64,000 nucleotides of DNA from Nitrososphaera sp. (GTDB lineage: Archaea; Thermoproteota; Nitrososphaeria; Nitrososphaerales; Nitrososphaeraceae): the NCBI GenBank assembly GCA_023250885.1, contig JAHEZV010000001.1:1-64000 (forward strand), read 5' to 3'. Of the stretch, positions 51,803 through 60,405 are shown piece by piece (the stretch's first letter is position 1; every line of letters begins with the position of its first letter). Both the position numbers and the translations under genes were made by a program. The notes beneath the pieces were generated by a model. It searched no databases and was not told where the DNA came from. It saw only the letters and a program-made list of their open reading frames with translations.

Positions 51803-53698
51803 GTGACAATCGACCCCGCATCGCTGGAGCTGAAGGTCGGCTTTGAGATACATCAGCAGCTGGCAACAAGGAGCAAGCTCTTTTGCAGCTGCAGCTGCGA
51901 AGAGGCTCAGAAATACGACCGTTCATTTGTGCGAAAATTGCGCCCGACCCAGAGCGAGCTTGGGGCTTACGACCCGGCGGCGATGTTTGAATTTTCCAAG
52001 ATGCGCACCGTCGAATACCACACGGCGTTTGGATCTAGCTGCCTTGTCGAGGCTGACGAAGAGCCGCCGCACGACGTCAGCAAGGAAGCACTTGAAACCG
52101 CGCTCATATTTTCTCTGGCTCTCCACTCCAAGGTGATGGACGAGGTCCACATCATGCGCAAACTGGTAATCGACGGCTCGAACACCACCGGCTTCCAGCG
52201 CACGATGCTTGTAGCGTCCGGCGGCTACCTTGACGTTGCAGGCAAGCGTGTGGGCGTGCAGAGTATCTGCCTCGAAGAGGACGCCGCCAAGCTGATAGGC
52301 GACGACAAGGGAATTCGCAAGTTCGGCCTTGACAGGCTGGGCGTGCCGCTTGTAGAAATAGCGCTAGAGCCGGTGACAGGCAAGCCTGACGAAATAATGC
52401 AGGTCGCCCTCACTCTGGGCAGGCTCCTCCGTGCAAGTAAGCGGGTTGCTCGCGGGCTTGGCAGTATCAGGCAGGACGTGAACGTCTCGGTGCAGAACGG
52501 CGCTGTGGTCGAGGTCAAGGGCGTGCAGCAGCTTGACCAGCTGGTCAAGATCATCGAGCATGAGATGCAGAGGCAGCACGGCCTGATAGTAATTGCAGAG
52601 AAATTGAAGGAAAGAAAAGTCGACGTCAGCAAGGTAGGCGAGAGGATCGAAGACGTCACCGACATTCTGGGCAAGGCCCAATCAAAGATCGTGAAAAAGA
52701 TCCTTGACGGCGGAGGACTGTTCAGGGCGATAAGGGTGCCGGGATTTGCCGCCATGATTGGCTTTGAGCCGTACCCTGACATCAGGATTGGGAAGGAGCT
52801 CGGCAAGCTTGTCAGGTTCTACGACCTGGACGGCGTGTTCCATTCAGACGAGCTTCCAAACTATGGGATAACACAGCAACAAGTCGCTGCTGTCATGTCA
52901 AGGTTGCAGGCCAGCGGCAACGACGCTTTCGTCATAGTTGGCGGCCCAGAGGACAAGGCAAAGTTTGCTTCTGACGCGATAGTCCGGAGGCTGCAAGCTG
53001 CAATTAACGGCGTCCCTGCAGAAACGCGGGCGGCCACTCCAGACGGCAAGACGGTGTTTTTGAGGCCGAGGCCGGGGCCAGCCAGGATGTACCCCGAAAC
53101 TGACATTCCAACCATTCCTGCCACAGACTCGATGCGCAAGGCGCTTGCAGACAAGGTTCCAAGGTCGTGGGACGAGATAGTGGACTCCCTTGCCAAGAAA
53201 TACAATCTTAACAAAAAGCTAGCAAGCCAAATATTTGACTCTGACTACCTTGGCGTGTTTGAAGAAATTGCTGGCATGACAAAGGTGCGGCCGACGTTTG
53301 TCGCGTCGAAATTGACTGAAGACATTACCAGCCTGCAGAGGCAGGGGCTTGACGTGTCGGTGCTGACAGACGGGATCATCAAGGACATATTTGCCAAACT
53401 TGATGCCGGCGCAATAGCCAAAGAATCTGTGAACATCATTTTCGAAAAGATGATGAAAAATGAAGCCAAGACCGTCGACGAGGCCATCAAAGCCGCGGGC
53501 GCATCTTCAATAGGCGACGAAGAGCTGGACAAGGGGCTTGATAGGATAATAGATGACAACATGGCAGTAGTCAAAGAAAAAGGCATGAGCGCGCTGAGCA
53601 CTCTCATGGGAAGGGCGATGGCTGAATACAGGGGCAAGTCTGACGGCCAAAAGATAAACGCGATGATAAAAGACAAATTGCAAAAGCTGGTCAAATAA
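51803..53698 (+). CDS. gatE: Glu-tRNA(Gln) amidotransferase subunit E
   Basis: GatE is the GatB-type kinase/transamidase subunit specific to archaea. The 631-residue protein starts GTG (MTIDPASLELKVGFEIHQQL). Motifs include the opening IHQQLATRSKLFCSCSC, SLALHSKVMDEVHIMRKLVI and CLEEDAAKLIGDDKGIRKFG, with an AspRS-like insert (FVIVGGPEDKAKFASDA) and a YqeY-like C-terminus (KTVDEAIKAAG). GatDE pairing is normal. Confidence 0.97.
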   Translation: MTIDPASLELKVGFEIHQQLATRSKLFCSCSCEEAQKYDRSFVRKLRPTQSELGAYDPAAMFEFSKMRTVEYHTAFGSSCLVEADEEPPHDVSKEALETALIFSLALHSKVMDEVHIMRKLVIDGSNTTGFQRTMLVASGGYLDVAGKRVGVQSICLEEDAAKLIGDDKGIRKFGLDRLGVPLVEIALEPVTGKPDEIMQVALTLGRLLRASKRVARGLGSIRQDVNVSVQNGAVVEVKGVQQLDQLVKIIEHEMQRQHGLIVIAEKLKERKVDVSKVGERIEDVTDILGKAQSKIVKKILDGGGLFRAIRVPGFAAMIGFEPYPDIRIGKELGKLVRFYDLDGVFHSDELPNYGITQQQVAAVMSRLQASGNDAFVIVGGPEDKAKFASDAIVRRLQAAINGVPAETRAATPDGKTVFLRPRPGPARMYPETDIPTIPATDSMRKALADKVPRSWDEIVDSLAKKYNLNKKLASQIFDSDYLGVFEEIAGMTKVRPTFVASKLTEDITSLQRQGLDVSVLTDGIIKDIFAKLDAGAIAKESVNIIFEKMMKNEAKTVDEAIKAAGASSIGDEELDKGLDRIIDDNMAVVKEKGMSALSTLMGRAMAEYRGKSDGQKINAMIKDKLQKLVK

Positions 53699-54050
53699 TG
53701 TACAACCCCAGATCCACAAGGGACATTTACATCGAATCCCTTTCCATCAATTCTGAGCCTTGAAAAGCTGCTTGCAGACCAGCCCGTACGGGCAAGCGAG
53801 ATCAAGAGCCTCCTCAACGTGGTGTCAAATGTACCGCGAAAACGTCGACAGGATTGTACAAGAATGCGACTAGGACATGATGGCGCTCGAGCACGTGCCA
53901 AGCCAGTTCAAGCTGTTCATTGAATGCCTTGGCCAGGTGCAGAAACCAGCGAGCCTGTCGCCGCCGGCCCGCGCGCTTGTGCGGGGATACACATCAGCAT
54001 GGAAGATTGGATGTAGCGAGAAACGTTCTTTAGATGTTGCAGCATTGTAA
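53698..54050 (+). pseudogene. Decayed hypothetical protein with two frameshifts and one TAG
   Basis: The ATG overlaps the gatE stop. It reads MYNPRSTRDIYIESLSIN, then after a shift LEKLLADQPVRASEIKSLLN, then after a second shift MYRENVDRIVQECD followed by TAG (53871-53873) and DMMALEHVPSQFKLFIECLG to a TAA at 54048. The pieces join into a roughly 110-residue helical protein. Family unknown. Confidence 0.65.
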
Positions 54051-54056
54051 TGCAGG

Positions 54057-54686
54057 TTGGCAGATAGATTCGCCGACGAAAAGGCCGATTTTCATCCAAG
54101 GTCATGGCTGTCCAGGTACAGGCGCACCTCAATCGGCTACCTCATAAAGATGCTTCTCTTTTACCACGGAATAGGAATTGTCCTGCTGCTCGTAGGCTCC
54201 GCGGCTATAGAGCAGGTCATGCCTGACCACGAGGAGCCAAGCATCCCCAGGTCTCTCTCTGGCGTGCTTGCGGCAGGACCCCTTGAAGAAACGATATTTT
54301 TCGGCATCCCGTTCTATATTTTTGGCAACGCCTACTCGGTCCTTGTCACAGGGGCGGTGTGGGTCGGGGTACACCTGCTCAACACCGACACGTTTTCCGT
54401 CAACAACCTTGCGTTTGGCAACCTGCTTTTTGTACTTCCATCACTCTTTTTCAGCGTGCGGACATGGGTCAGCGGCAAGGGCTGGTTTTCAATAGCCGCG
54501 CATTCAGCGTGGAACGGCGTTTTTTTTGCCGCCGGGTGTTCTAGCGGCGAATTCAAGTGCACGGCAGTCGACAGCGACATAGGCACGACTGTGATAAGTG
54601 GCGCACTGTCGGCAGGCCTGATTGCTGCAACCTATGTGCTCTACAAAAGAAGGGAGAGCAAGGAGCGGCAGCGCCTTGCAGCCTAA
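54057..54686 (+). CDS. CPBP (CAAX protease-like) intramembrane metalloprotease
   Basis: The 209-residue membrane protein starts TTG at 54057 and has six or so helices. The CPBP motifs are visible as GPLEETIFFGIPFYIFG (glutamates) and a second region with VWVGVHLLN and HSAWNGVFFAAG. The EExxxR motif reads EETIFFG, so the usual arginine is missing. The family cuts or modifies membrane proteins; the substrate is unknown. Confidence 0.8.
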   Translation: MADRFADEKADFHPRSWLSRYRRTSIGYLIKMLLFYHGIGIVLLLVGSAAIEQVMPDHEEPSIPRSLSGVLAAGPLEETIFFGIPFYIFGNAYSVLVTGAVWVGVHLLNTDTFSVNNLAFGNLLFVLPSLFFSVRTWVSGKGWFSIAAHSAWNGVFFAAGCSSGEFKCTAVDSDIGTTVISGALSAGLIAATYVLYKRRESKERQRLAA

Positions 54687-54756
54687 CGGGTTACATACAA
54701 TCAACTGCCGAGCTATTCATATTTTAACAACACGCAACGACACGATGAAAGTATTC

Positions 54757-55044
54757 CTATCCCTTACTCGCTGCTATTTTCTTTAGGTCTTCCGGTACCA
54801 TTGCGGGATGAAATTCCACTTTTGCTCCCATCATAAAGAGCGGTTCTTCAAACATGGCCATCTGGTCAGGCCGCTCCATGTTCACTATAAACACCATTGT
54901 CCTGTCTTCATTTGCTTCAAAGAAACATGCTGCTTCTGCCTAGACGTTGTCCATGTACGCTTCTATTTCAGTCAGCCCGTTTGGATTTTGCATCGTCCTG
55001 TTGCCCGCTTCAGTTGGAATCTGGGCCCTAATTATGAATCTCAT
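54757..55044 (-). pseudogene. DUF3303-like small protein interrupted by a single in-frame TAG
   Basis: An ATG at 55044 gives MRFIIRAQIPTEAGNRTMQN and PNGLTEIEAYMDNV, then TAG (54940-54942), then AEAACFFEANEDRTMVFIVN, MFEEPLFMMGAKVEFHPAMV and PEDLKK to a TAG stop at 54757. The 95-residue reading is an intact small alpha/beta-barrel protein similar to DUF3303-type proteins, with one stop at codon 35. No frameshift is visible. The track contains only fragments antisense to it. Confidence 0.75.
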
Positions 55045-55173
55045 TATTCCAGAACTAGAGCCGGTTGCTTTAAACATTATTGCAACCAGCTGGCTAACTT
55101 TTGAGCTGCGATCCCATAACTAGAACGGGCTAACGAATTCAATATATAGGCCGTCACTTTTGTTAGAAACGAA

Positions 55174-55683
55174 ATGGGCCAGACTGAAAACGTGAACGTT
55201 ATTGTAACCGTGGGCGACGTAAAGGTTCAGTTCAGCGGCTCAGCGGAGTCCGTCATGTCGTCTGTCATGAGCTTTCTGTCAAAGCAGGTGCCGTCGATGG
55301 ATTTGGCAAAAAAGATATCGCTCAATTATTCAGCGCAGGAGCTCATTGAAGCGTATTCTCACCTCATAAAGATAACCCCGGAAGGCCCGCGCGTGATCCC
55401 GGACTCCGATGCAAGGCTTTCTGACAAGGACATGGTGGCGTTGCAACTTGTCGTAGCCAGGATTGCAAAGGACCTTGGCAGGCTGCAGGACGACGCGATG
55501 CAGGTTGCAGAAATGCACGCCGCCACAGCGCTCAATCCAAAGTCTATAAGCTCAAGGATTTCTGAAATGGTCAAGGCCGGCCACGTTGCTCGCGACGAAA
55601 AAGAGCCTAGTAAATACAGGATAACGACTGCCGGCGTCCACTGGCTCAATTCTACGATAGCAAAAAAGTTCAAAGCAAGCTAG
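55174..55683 (+). CDS. Hypothetical protein with C-terminal winged-helix-like domain
   Basis: The 169-residue protein has a beta-strand N-terminus (VNVIVTVGDVKVQFSGSAES), a helical middle, and a C-terminal wHTH-like segment (LNPKSISSRISEMVKAGHVA then YRITTAGVHWLNSTI). A TATA-like AATATATAGG lies about 25 bases upstream. It is convergent (four-base overlap) with the next minus-strand gene, with which it shares a general layout. Confidence 0.75.
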   Translation: MGQTENVNVIVTVGDVKVQFSGSAESVMSSVMSFLSKQVPSMDLAKKISLNYSAQELIEAYSHLIKITPEGPRVIPDSDARLSDKDMVALQLVVARIAKDLGRLQDDAMQVAEMHAATALNPKSISSRISEMVKAGHVARDEKEPSKYRITTAGVHWLNSTIAKKFKAS

Positions 55684-56159
55684 CCGCCGAGCGGCCTCTT
55701 CTGTATGTACCTAAAGTTTCGCATTGTCCCCGTTCTTGTCAGGATGGTCTCCCTTACCATATCTGCCAGGGAATGAGAGACTGCTGTCCTATCGTAGTTG
55801 TATCCCCTTCTACCAAGCTCTTCATGCACTTCTCCAAGTGCCCTTTCGGTTGAAAAGTAGCCCTCCTGCCAGAGGGCATCAAGAAGTCCCCTGCACGTCA
55901 TCCCGCCTTTAACAGTTTTTGAGTCTCCGTCTGCAGACGGCCTAGCTTCGGCTACAGACCTTGACTTTAGCGACTCTATCTCCCGCCGTAGTTCGTCAAA
56001 CTGACCCTGGACTGCTGGCCCCACCATCTTGGCGGTGTCAAGGCTAGACAGGACATTTTCCACGACATGCCTGACCCTGCTCTCAAGGCAGGTTATCTCG
56101 ACCTCCCATTCGCCGTGCCTTAGCTTTATCTTGACTTCCTCGGAGGGTCCGTCGCTCAT
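55680..56159 (-). CDS. Hypothetical protein with C-terminal winged-helix-like domain
   Basis: The 159-residue protein has an N-terminal strand (VKIKLRHGEWEVEITCLESR), a coiled linker, and a C-terminal helix-turn-helix-like region (STERALGEVHEELGRRGYNY, TAVSHSLADMVRETILTRT). Layout is similar to the convergent 55174 gene. It lies divergent to nurA, with a short shared gap. Function unknown; a regulator of the repair genes is possible. Confidence 0.75.
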   Translation of the reverse strand: MSDGPSEEVKIKLRHGEWEVEITCLESRVRHVVENVLSSLDTAKMVGPAVQGQFDELRREIESLKSRSVAEARPSADGDSKTVKGGMTCRGLLDALWQEGYFSTERALGEVHEELGRRGYNYDRTAVSHSLADMVRETILTRTGTMRNFRYIQKRPLGG

Positions 56160-56264
56160 GCTTAAATATAACCCTTAGGACGCAATTGATAAACCTGTTG
56201 CTGACCATATTGTTCATGTTGCGCAATATTAATATATTTGTGCCCGCAGTTATTGTTGAACAAC

Positions 56265-57281
56265 ATGGTCACGCAATTAAATCCCCCTTTTCACGCCAGC
56301 CTGAGTCTCGGCGACCTCAGCATAGTCGAGTCGGTGAGCAAATGCCTCGCGCCCAAGCTCGACGAGCTGAAGGGCAAGAAAATAGTATTCAGCTGCGAAG
56401 ACAAGAAAATGATGCCTGTTGATGGCTGGGGGCTGAGGTCCAACCCCTACACCGCAACGACGGCGACTACCATCCGCCCCATAAAAGAGAACGCCCTGGT
56501 CGCGGCAGTCGATTCGAGCAGCGTCAAGCTGGCCGAGACAGACGAGGGCAGCCTATACGGGATAAAGTGCGGCATCGCAACTGCGTATGCCGGCCGCGCG
56601 CTCATGCACTTTAAGATCGGGCCAGTGTTGTTTTATTTGAGCGAAAGCACAAACCAAGATTCCGAGCTTGAAGAAAGATTGTCAAAGCTCGTGCTATTGG
56701 ATGACGACTTTGCAAAGAGGCTGGTAAGGGTGCGCGCAGAAAGGGCTGTGCAGAAAGAGCTTGCAAGCCATTTCACGAATTCGATAATCCTTGTCGACGG
56801 CTCGCTCAAGGCGTCCTTGTTTGAGGACAGGGAGCGCAGCCTTGGCAAGATAGCGGAAAGTTGCGTGCTTCGCAAGAACATGATGATCGGGATTAGCAAG
56901 GGCACAAAGCTCAAGGTGCTTGACAGGGCGGCCGCCCCGCTGACAAAGGTGCCCGGGCCAGCGTACATCGAAGTCGACATGATAATCAAGAGCCTGATCA
57001 GGAACACGGTCGGAAGCAACTCGATGGTCAAGCTCGAAAAGAGCAGCCCGGTTCTTCGCGCCGACATTGTGGGCGACAGGAGCGAGTCGCTTGGTATGCT
57101 GCTTGGAAATGACCCGGTGGCAGGAGGCTACCCCGAGACGCTGAGGCTTGCACACTATATTTCCACTTTCACGAGCACCGAGATGACATGCCTGAGGAGC
57201 CATGTGTTGAACAGCTACGACGTGACCGAGCTGGCAGCCGACGACATACGCAGGACTCTGCTGGGGTCGATCTCGGTATGA
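56265..57281 (+). CDS. nurA: DNA repair nuclease NurA
   Basis: NurA works with HerA to resect DNA ends in recombination. The chosen start is ATG 56265 (MVTQLNPPFHASLSLGDLS). NurA-domain acidic motifs are in ALVAAVDSSSVKLAE and NSIILVDGSLKASLF, plus RADIVGDRSESLGML toward the end. The 338-residue length is right. The stop overlaps the herA start (ATGA). Confidence 0.93.
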   Translation: MVTQLNPPFHASLSLGDLSIVESVSKCLAPKLDELKGKKIVFSCEDKKMMPVDGWGLRSNPYTATTATTIRPIKENALVAAVDSSSVKLAETDEGSLYGIKCGIATAYAGRALMHFKIGPVLFYLSESTNQDSELEERLSKLVLLDDDFAKRLVRVRAERAVQKELASHFTNSIILVDGSLKASLFEDRERSLGKIAESCVLRKNMMIGISKGTKLKVLDRAAAPLTKVPGPAYIEVDMIIKSLIRNTVGSNSMVKLEKSSPVLRADIVGDRSESLGMLLGNDPVAGGYPETLRLAHYISTFTSTEMTCLRSHVLNSYDVTELAADDIRRTLLGSISV

Positions 57282-58711
57282 AGATCCTGTCAAAGAACGG
57301 GAATGAGTTGTTGCTGCTGGCGATGAAGGAAGACTCGGCCGCAAAGGGTGAGTATCTGCTCATCGAGGACAAGAGCAGGAGTATGATAGTGCAGGTGTAT
57401 GACGAAGAATACCTTTCTTCGCAGGCGCTGATCGAGGACATCGTTAAGGAAGAGGTGGTAAACGCTTCAAGTGTTGAAAACCTGCACGACCCGCTCAACA
57501 TCGGCAGCCTGTTGCGTTTGGTGAGAGACGCAAGGATTTTTCGCGCCAAGATAAGGGCTTCAGTGAACGACGGAAAACTCTCAAGCGACGTCACGTGGCT
57601 CCCGTCAAGGGTGGAGTCCAGGATAAGGCGACTTTCCATGAAAGAGCTCAACTCTTACCTCGGGAGGCGCGGCGTATTCCCGATCCCGCTTGGCAGGACC
57701 GGCGACAGCGAAGAGTTTGAGATCTTCGCCGAAGACATTGATGGCAAGCTCACAATCATTACCGGCAAGAAAGAGTCTGGCAAGTCGCACTTGTCAAAGA
57801 TGCTCGTCAAGACGCTGGTGCAGCACGGCGCGTTTGTGGTTGTGTTTGACCTTAACAACGAATACAGCGGCCTGGGCTGGAACCGCGACGGCACTCCCTC
57901 GTGCATACATAGGCAGGTCAAGGTGCTCGAGCCGGGCAATGCGCTGAGGTTTTCTCTTAACTACTGCGGCAAGGGGGCAGTATCGGGAATGCTGAAAAAC
58001 GCGCTTGACATGCCTGCCGCGTCGCTCCGCGAATTCTTCAGGATCTGGGACTGGCTTGAAAACAAGCAGTCGCTTTCGATGGAGGCGATAGGCAACGCCG
58101 TCAACACCTGGAACATCAACGAGCTTGTGCGCGACGCGCTTGTTTCAAGATACCACGTAATCCAGTCGTCGCGCCTGTTCGCCGACAGCGGCCTGCGGTT
58201 TGAAGATGTGATTTCTGCCGGAAGCGGAGGGGCGGCGCTGGTGATAAACATGGGCGAAGTTTCGCCGACCGTGCGCAGGATGGTAGTCGAGCTGGTATTG
58301 ACCAAGCTTGTCGACCTGCTTGAGCGGCAGGTGATCCCGCCAATCTTCCTCTTTGCAGAAGAGGCCCACCTCTACATCCGCGACACGTACTGGGAGGACA
58401 TCATCACACGCATGAGGCATTTTGGTATCTTCACCACTTTTATCACGAACCAGCCGGACGCAATAAGCGACGGCATCTACAGGCAGGTAGACAACATTTT
58501 CCTGTTCAACTTTACAAACGACGGCGACCTTGACAAGATAGCAAAGGTCTCATTGGCAGACAACGACACCATCCGGTCCATAGTACGGACGTTGCCCCAG
58601 CGCCACTGCCTAGCGATAGGCAAGGCGGTATGCGACCTGCCTGTTGTGATAAGAGTGGCAGCAGCAGAGGTGCTGACGCTTGGAGAAACTAAAAAATTCT
58701 TTAAGAAATAG
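57278..58711 (+). CDS. herA: HerA DNA translocase/helicase
   Basis: HerA is a hexameric ATPase that feeds DNA to NurA. The ATG at 57278 (MKILSKNGNELLLLAM) overlaps the nurA stop and is preferred to the track start at 57188. Walker A is ITGKKESGKSHL (about residues 160-171) and Walker B is PPIFLFAEEAHLYI. An N-terminal HAS-barrel-like region precedes it. At 477 residues it is normal. Confidence 0.95.
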   Translation: MKILSKNGNELLLLAMKEDSAAKGEYLLIEDKSRSMIVQVYDEEYLSSQALIEDIVKEEVVNASSVENLHDPLNIGSLLRLVRDARIFRAKIRASVNDGKLSSDVTWLPSRVESRIRRLSMKELNSYLGRRGVFPIPLGRTGDSEEFEIFAEDIDGKLTIITGKKESGKSHLSKMLVKTLVQHGAFVVVFDLNNEYSGLGWNRDGTPSCIHRQVKVLEPGNALRFSLNYCGKGAVSGMLKNALDMPAASLREFFRIWDWLENKQSLSMEAIGNAVNTWNINELVRDALVSRYHVIQSSRLFADSGLRFEDVISAGSGGAALVINMGEVSPTVRRMVVELVLTKLVDLLERQVIPPIFLFAEEAHLYIRDTYWEDIITRMRHFGIFTTFITNQPDAISDGIYRQVDNIFLFNFTNDGDLDKIAKVSLADNDTIRSIVRTLPQRHCLAIGKAVCDLPVVIRVAAAEVLTLGETKKFFKK

Positions 58712-58712
58712 G

Positions 58713-59060
58713 TTATACGACGGCCTCTTGGCCGCGCTTTTTCGTTCCGATGTCGACTGCTTCGCTGACTGTGGAGACGAATATCTTGCCGTCGCCGGCA
58801 GAGCCGGTGCTTGCGGTGTCAAGTATGGCCTTGATCACTTTCTCGACTTCCGAATCCTCAACCACGGTCATGACGTTAGCTCTAACTGAAAATTCAGCGG
58901 CAAGCCTCTTTGTTCCCCTGCCGGTCTGGACCTGCGGCTTTTCGCCCCTTCCTCTCCCCTTCGCGTCAAGGACCGTCGTCCCGCCCACGCCTGCCTTTTT
59001 CAGAGCTTCGTTAACAGCGCTAACCTTCTCGGAAGCTATGATTGCCTCTACACGCTTCAT
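58713..59060 (-). CDS. PII-like nitrogen regulatory protein
   Basis: PII proteins report 2-oxoglutarate and ATP/ADP to nitrogen enzymes and transporters. The methionine at 59060 (MKRVEAIIASEKVSAVNEAL) is the natural start. The first strand, the C-terminal GDGKIFVSTVSEAVDIGTKK and the overall 115 residues match PII. The T-loop tip reads PQVQTGRGTKRLAAEF, without the tyrosine used for modification in many bacterial PII proteins. It is convergent with herA with one base between. Confidence 0.92.
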   Translation of the reverse strand: MKRVEAIIASEKVSAVNEALKKAGVGGTTVLDAKGRGRGEKPQVQTGRGTKRLAAEFSVRANVMTVVEDSEVEKVIKAILDTASTGSAGDGKIFVSTVSEAVDIGTKKRGQEAVV

Positions 59061-59246
59061 GCCACGTTGTAAATAAAGTTGCAATATAAGGTTTTCAAAT
59101 AATTAGTCTGCCACAGTTGAATATAACCATAAACAGCAATTGCAGTGCAAATATCATAAAATTTGTAAAAATAATATGAACCCGGAATCAGAGTCCCGAA
59201 TCTTGCACCACATTTTCTATGAACGCTGTCTCAAGATTATGAAGCG

Positions 59247-59401
59247 GATTTGCATTTCAGGAAGAAAAGCTCAAGAACCGAAGCAAACTTGACATAATAT
59301 ATGATATCCTTGCGTCGGCAACAGGCGGAGTCAAGAAAACCCACATCCCTGCCATGAAAAGCGCAAGGTCGCCAAGCCCCATCATCTCAACCCCAGATTG
59401 A
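59247..59401 (+). pseudogene. Truncated winged-helix regulator remnant
   Basis: The frame reads FQEEKLKNRSKLDIIYDILA and SATGGVKKTHI, the standard start of thaumarchaeal wHTH regulators (compare TAGIKKTHIMYRANL at 35.0 kb). It has no start codon and leaves the family pattern after THI, ending at TGA 59399. It overlaps the 3' end of the decayed transferase gene on the opposite strand. Confidence 0.6.
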
Positions 59402-60402
59402 CCTACTGGATCCGATAGAGGCGAACCCCAAGAGCGCGGTAAAAGTTGCGAGCTTGAATATCTTGTAGCCCAACTCCTATTCGCCAAGCGGCCCGTCAGC
59501 GACTATCAGCCTCACCAGCGTAGCCGGAGCGGCCCTGTCGGTAGACGCGGCCAGCTTGAAGTCGTCCATGAGGATCGTTGGCCGCGCTTTGACTTGCCTG
59601 TGTTCCACTATGCGCTTGACGCTTGCGGGGAACAGGCACGAGTTCGTGACCGCCGGCAGGAACGCGATGACTCCGATTGTTTCAGTGCTGCCTGCTATGG
59701 CAAGCGCGCCGTACATCGCGCCGAGCAATAACGTGCCTGAGTCGCCAGGGAATATTCTGCTTGGGAACTTGTGGTGCCTGGAGAATGCGACTGCGGCAAA
59801 CAAGAGGGGAAGAGCCGCAAGGAATACTTCGTGGCTGCCAAAAATCGCGATGCTTGCAAGAAGCGGGATCGTCGCCATTGTGATAAAGCCGCTTGCCACG
59901 CCGTTTAGTATGTATATCGAATTGATGGTGTTGCCTGTTATTGACGTGATGACGAATATGAGCGGATGTAGAGCAGGGGGATGAACGCTCTGCCAAATAC
60001 TAGCTTGAGAGAGTCCCCGGGCACTCCGCCGACAAAGAGGTCGAGGTCGATGAACTGAACTGCAGCCGCCAGTGGCGTAACGGGCTTGAACCAGCCGGGC
60101 ATCACCTTGCAGTCCTCGACATAGCCAACTGCAAACGCTATCACGGTTGAAAGCAGCACAGCAAGGACCGAGGTGTTCATCGTGAACAGGTAGAGCGCGA
60201 TCTCTGCTGCCGCGATGCGTGCCATTATTACCGGCGCGGCTGGCCGGGGAATCATGGGCTTGTCCCGCTTGTGCGCGTCCGGGACCACCCTGCCCTTTGC
60301 AGCCAGTGACCTGATGGCGGCAGGCATCGGGAGCGTGATGACAAGGAATGAAATCGTCTATACAGCCGCGCCGTAGATTAGCAGGTTAACGATGTCCAGC
60401 AT
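59387..60402 (-). pseudogene. Decayed polyprenyl-P GlcNAc-1-P transferase-like (MraY/DPAGT1 family) gene
   Basis: An ATG at 60402 gives MLDIVNLLIYGAAV, then TAG (60358-60360), then TISFLVITLPMPAAIRSLAA and MIPRPAAPVI. A frameshift near 59965 leads into IFVITSITGNTINSIYILNG and VASGFITMATIPLLASIAIF. The frame has FPGDSGTLLLGAMYGALAIA and RPTILMDDFKLAAS, then a TAG (59477-59479) followed by ELGYKIFKLATFTALLGF and a TGA at 59387. The family attaches the first sugar phosphate to a lipid in N-glycosylation. The conserved DD of the family reads ED (GYVEDCKVM), so activity is doubtful even if read through. It begins four bases after the hel308 stop. Confidence 0.8.
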
Positions 60403-60405
60403 TTG

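Noticed and set aside
54808-55104. Plus-strand ORF of 98 aa near 54.9 kb
   Set aside because: It is antisense to the DUF3303-like reading and lacks domain features.
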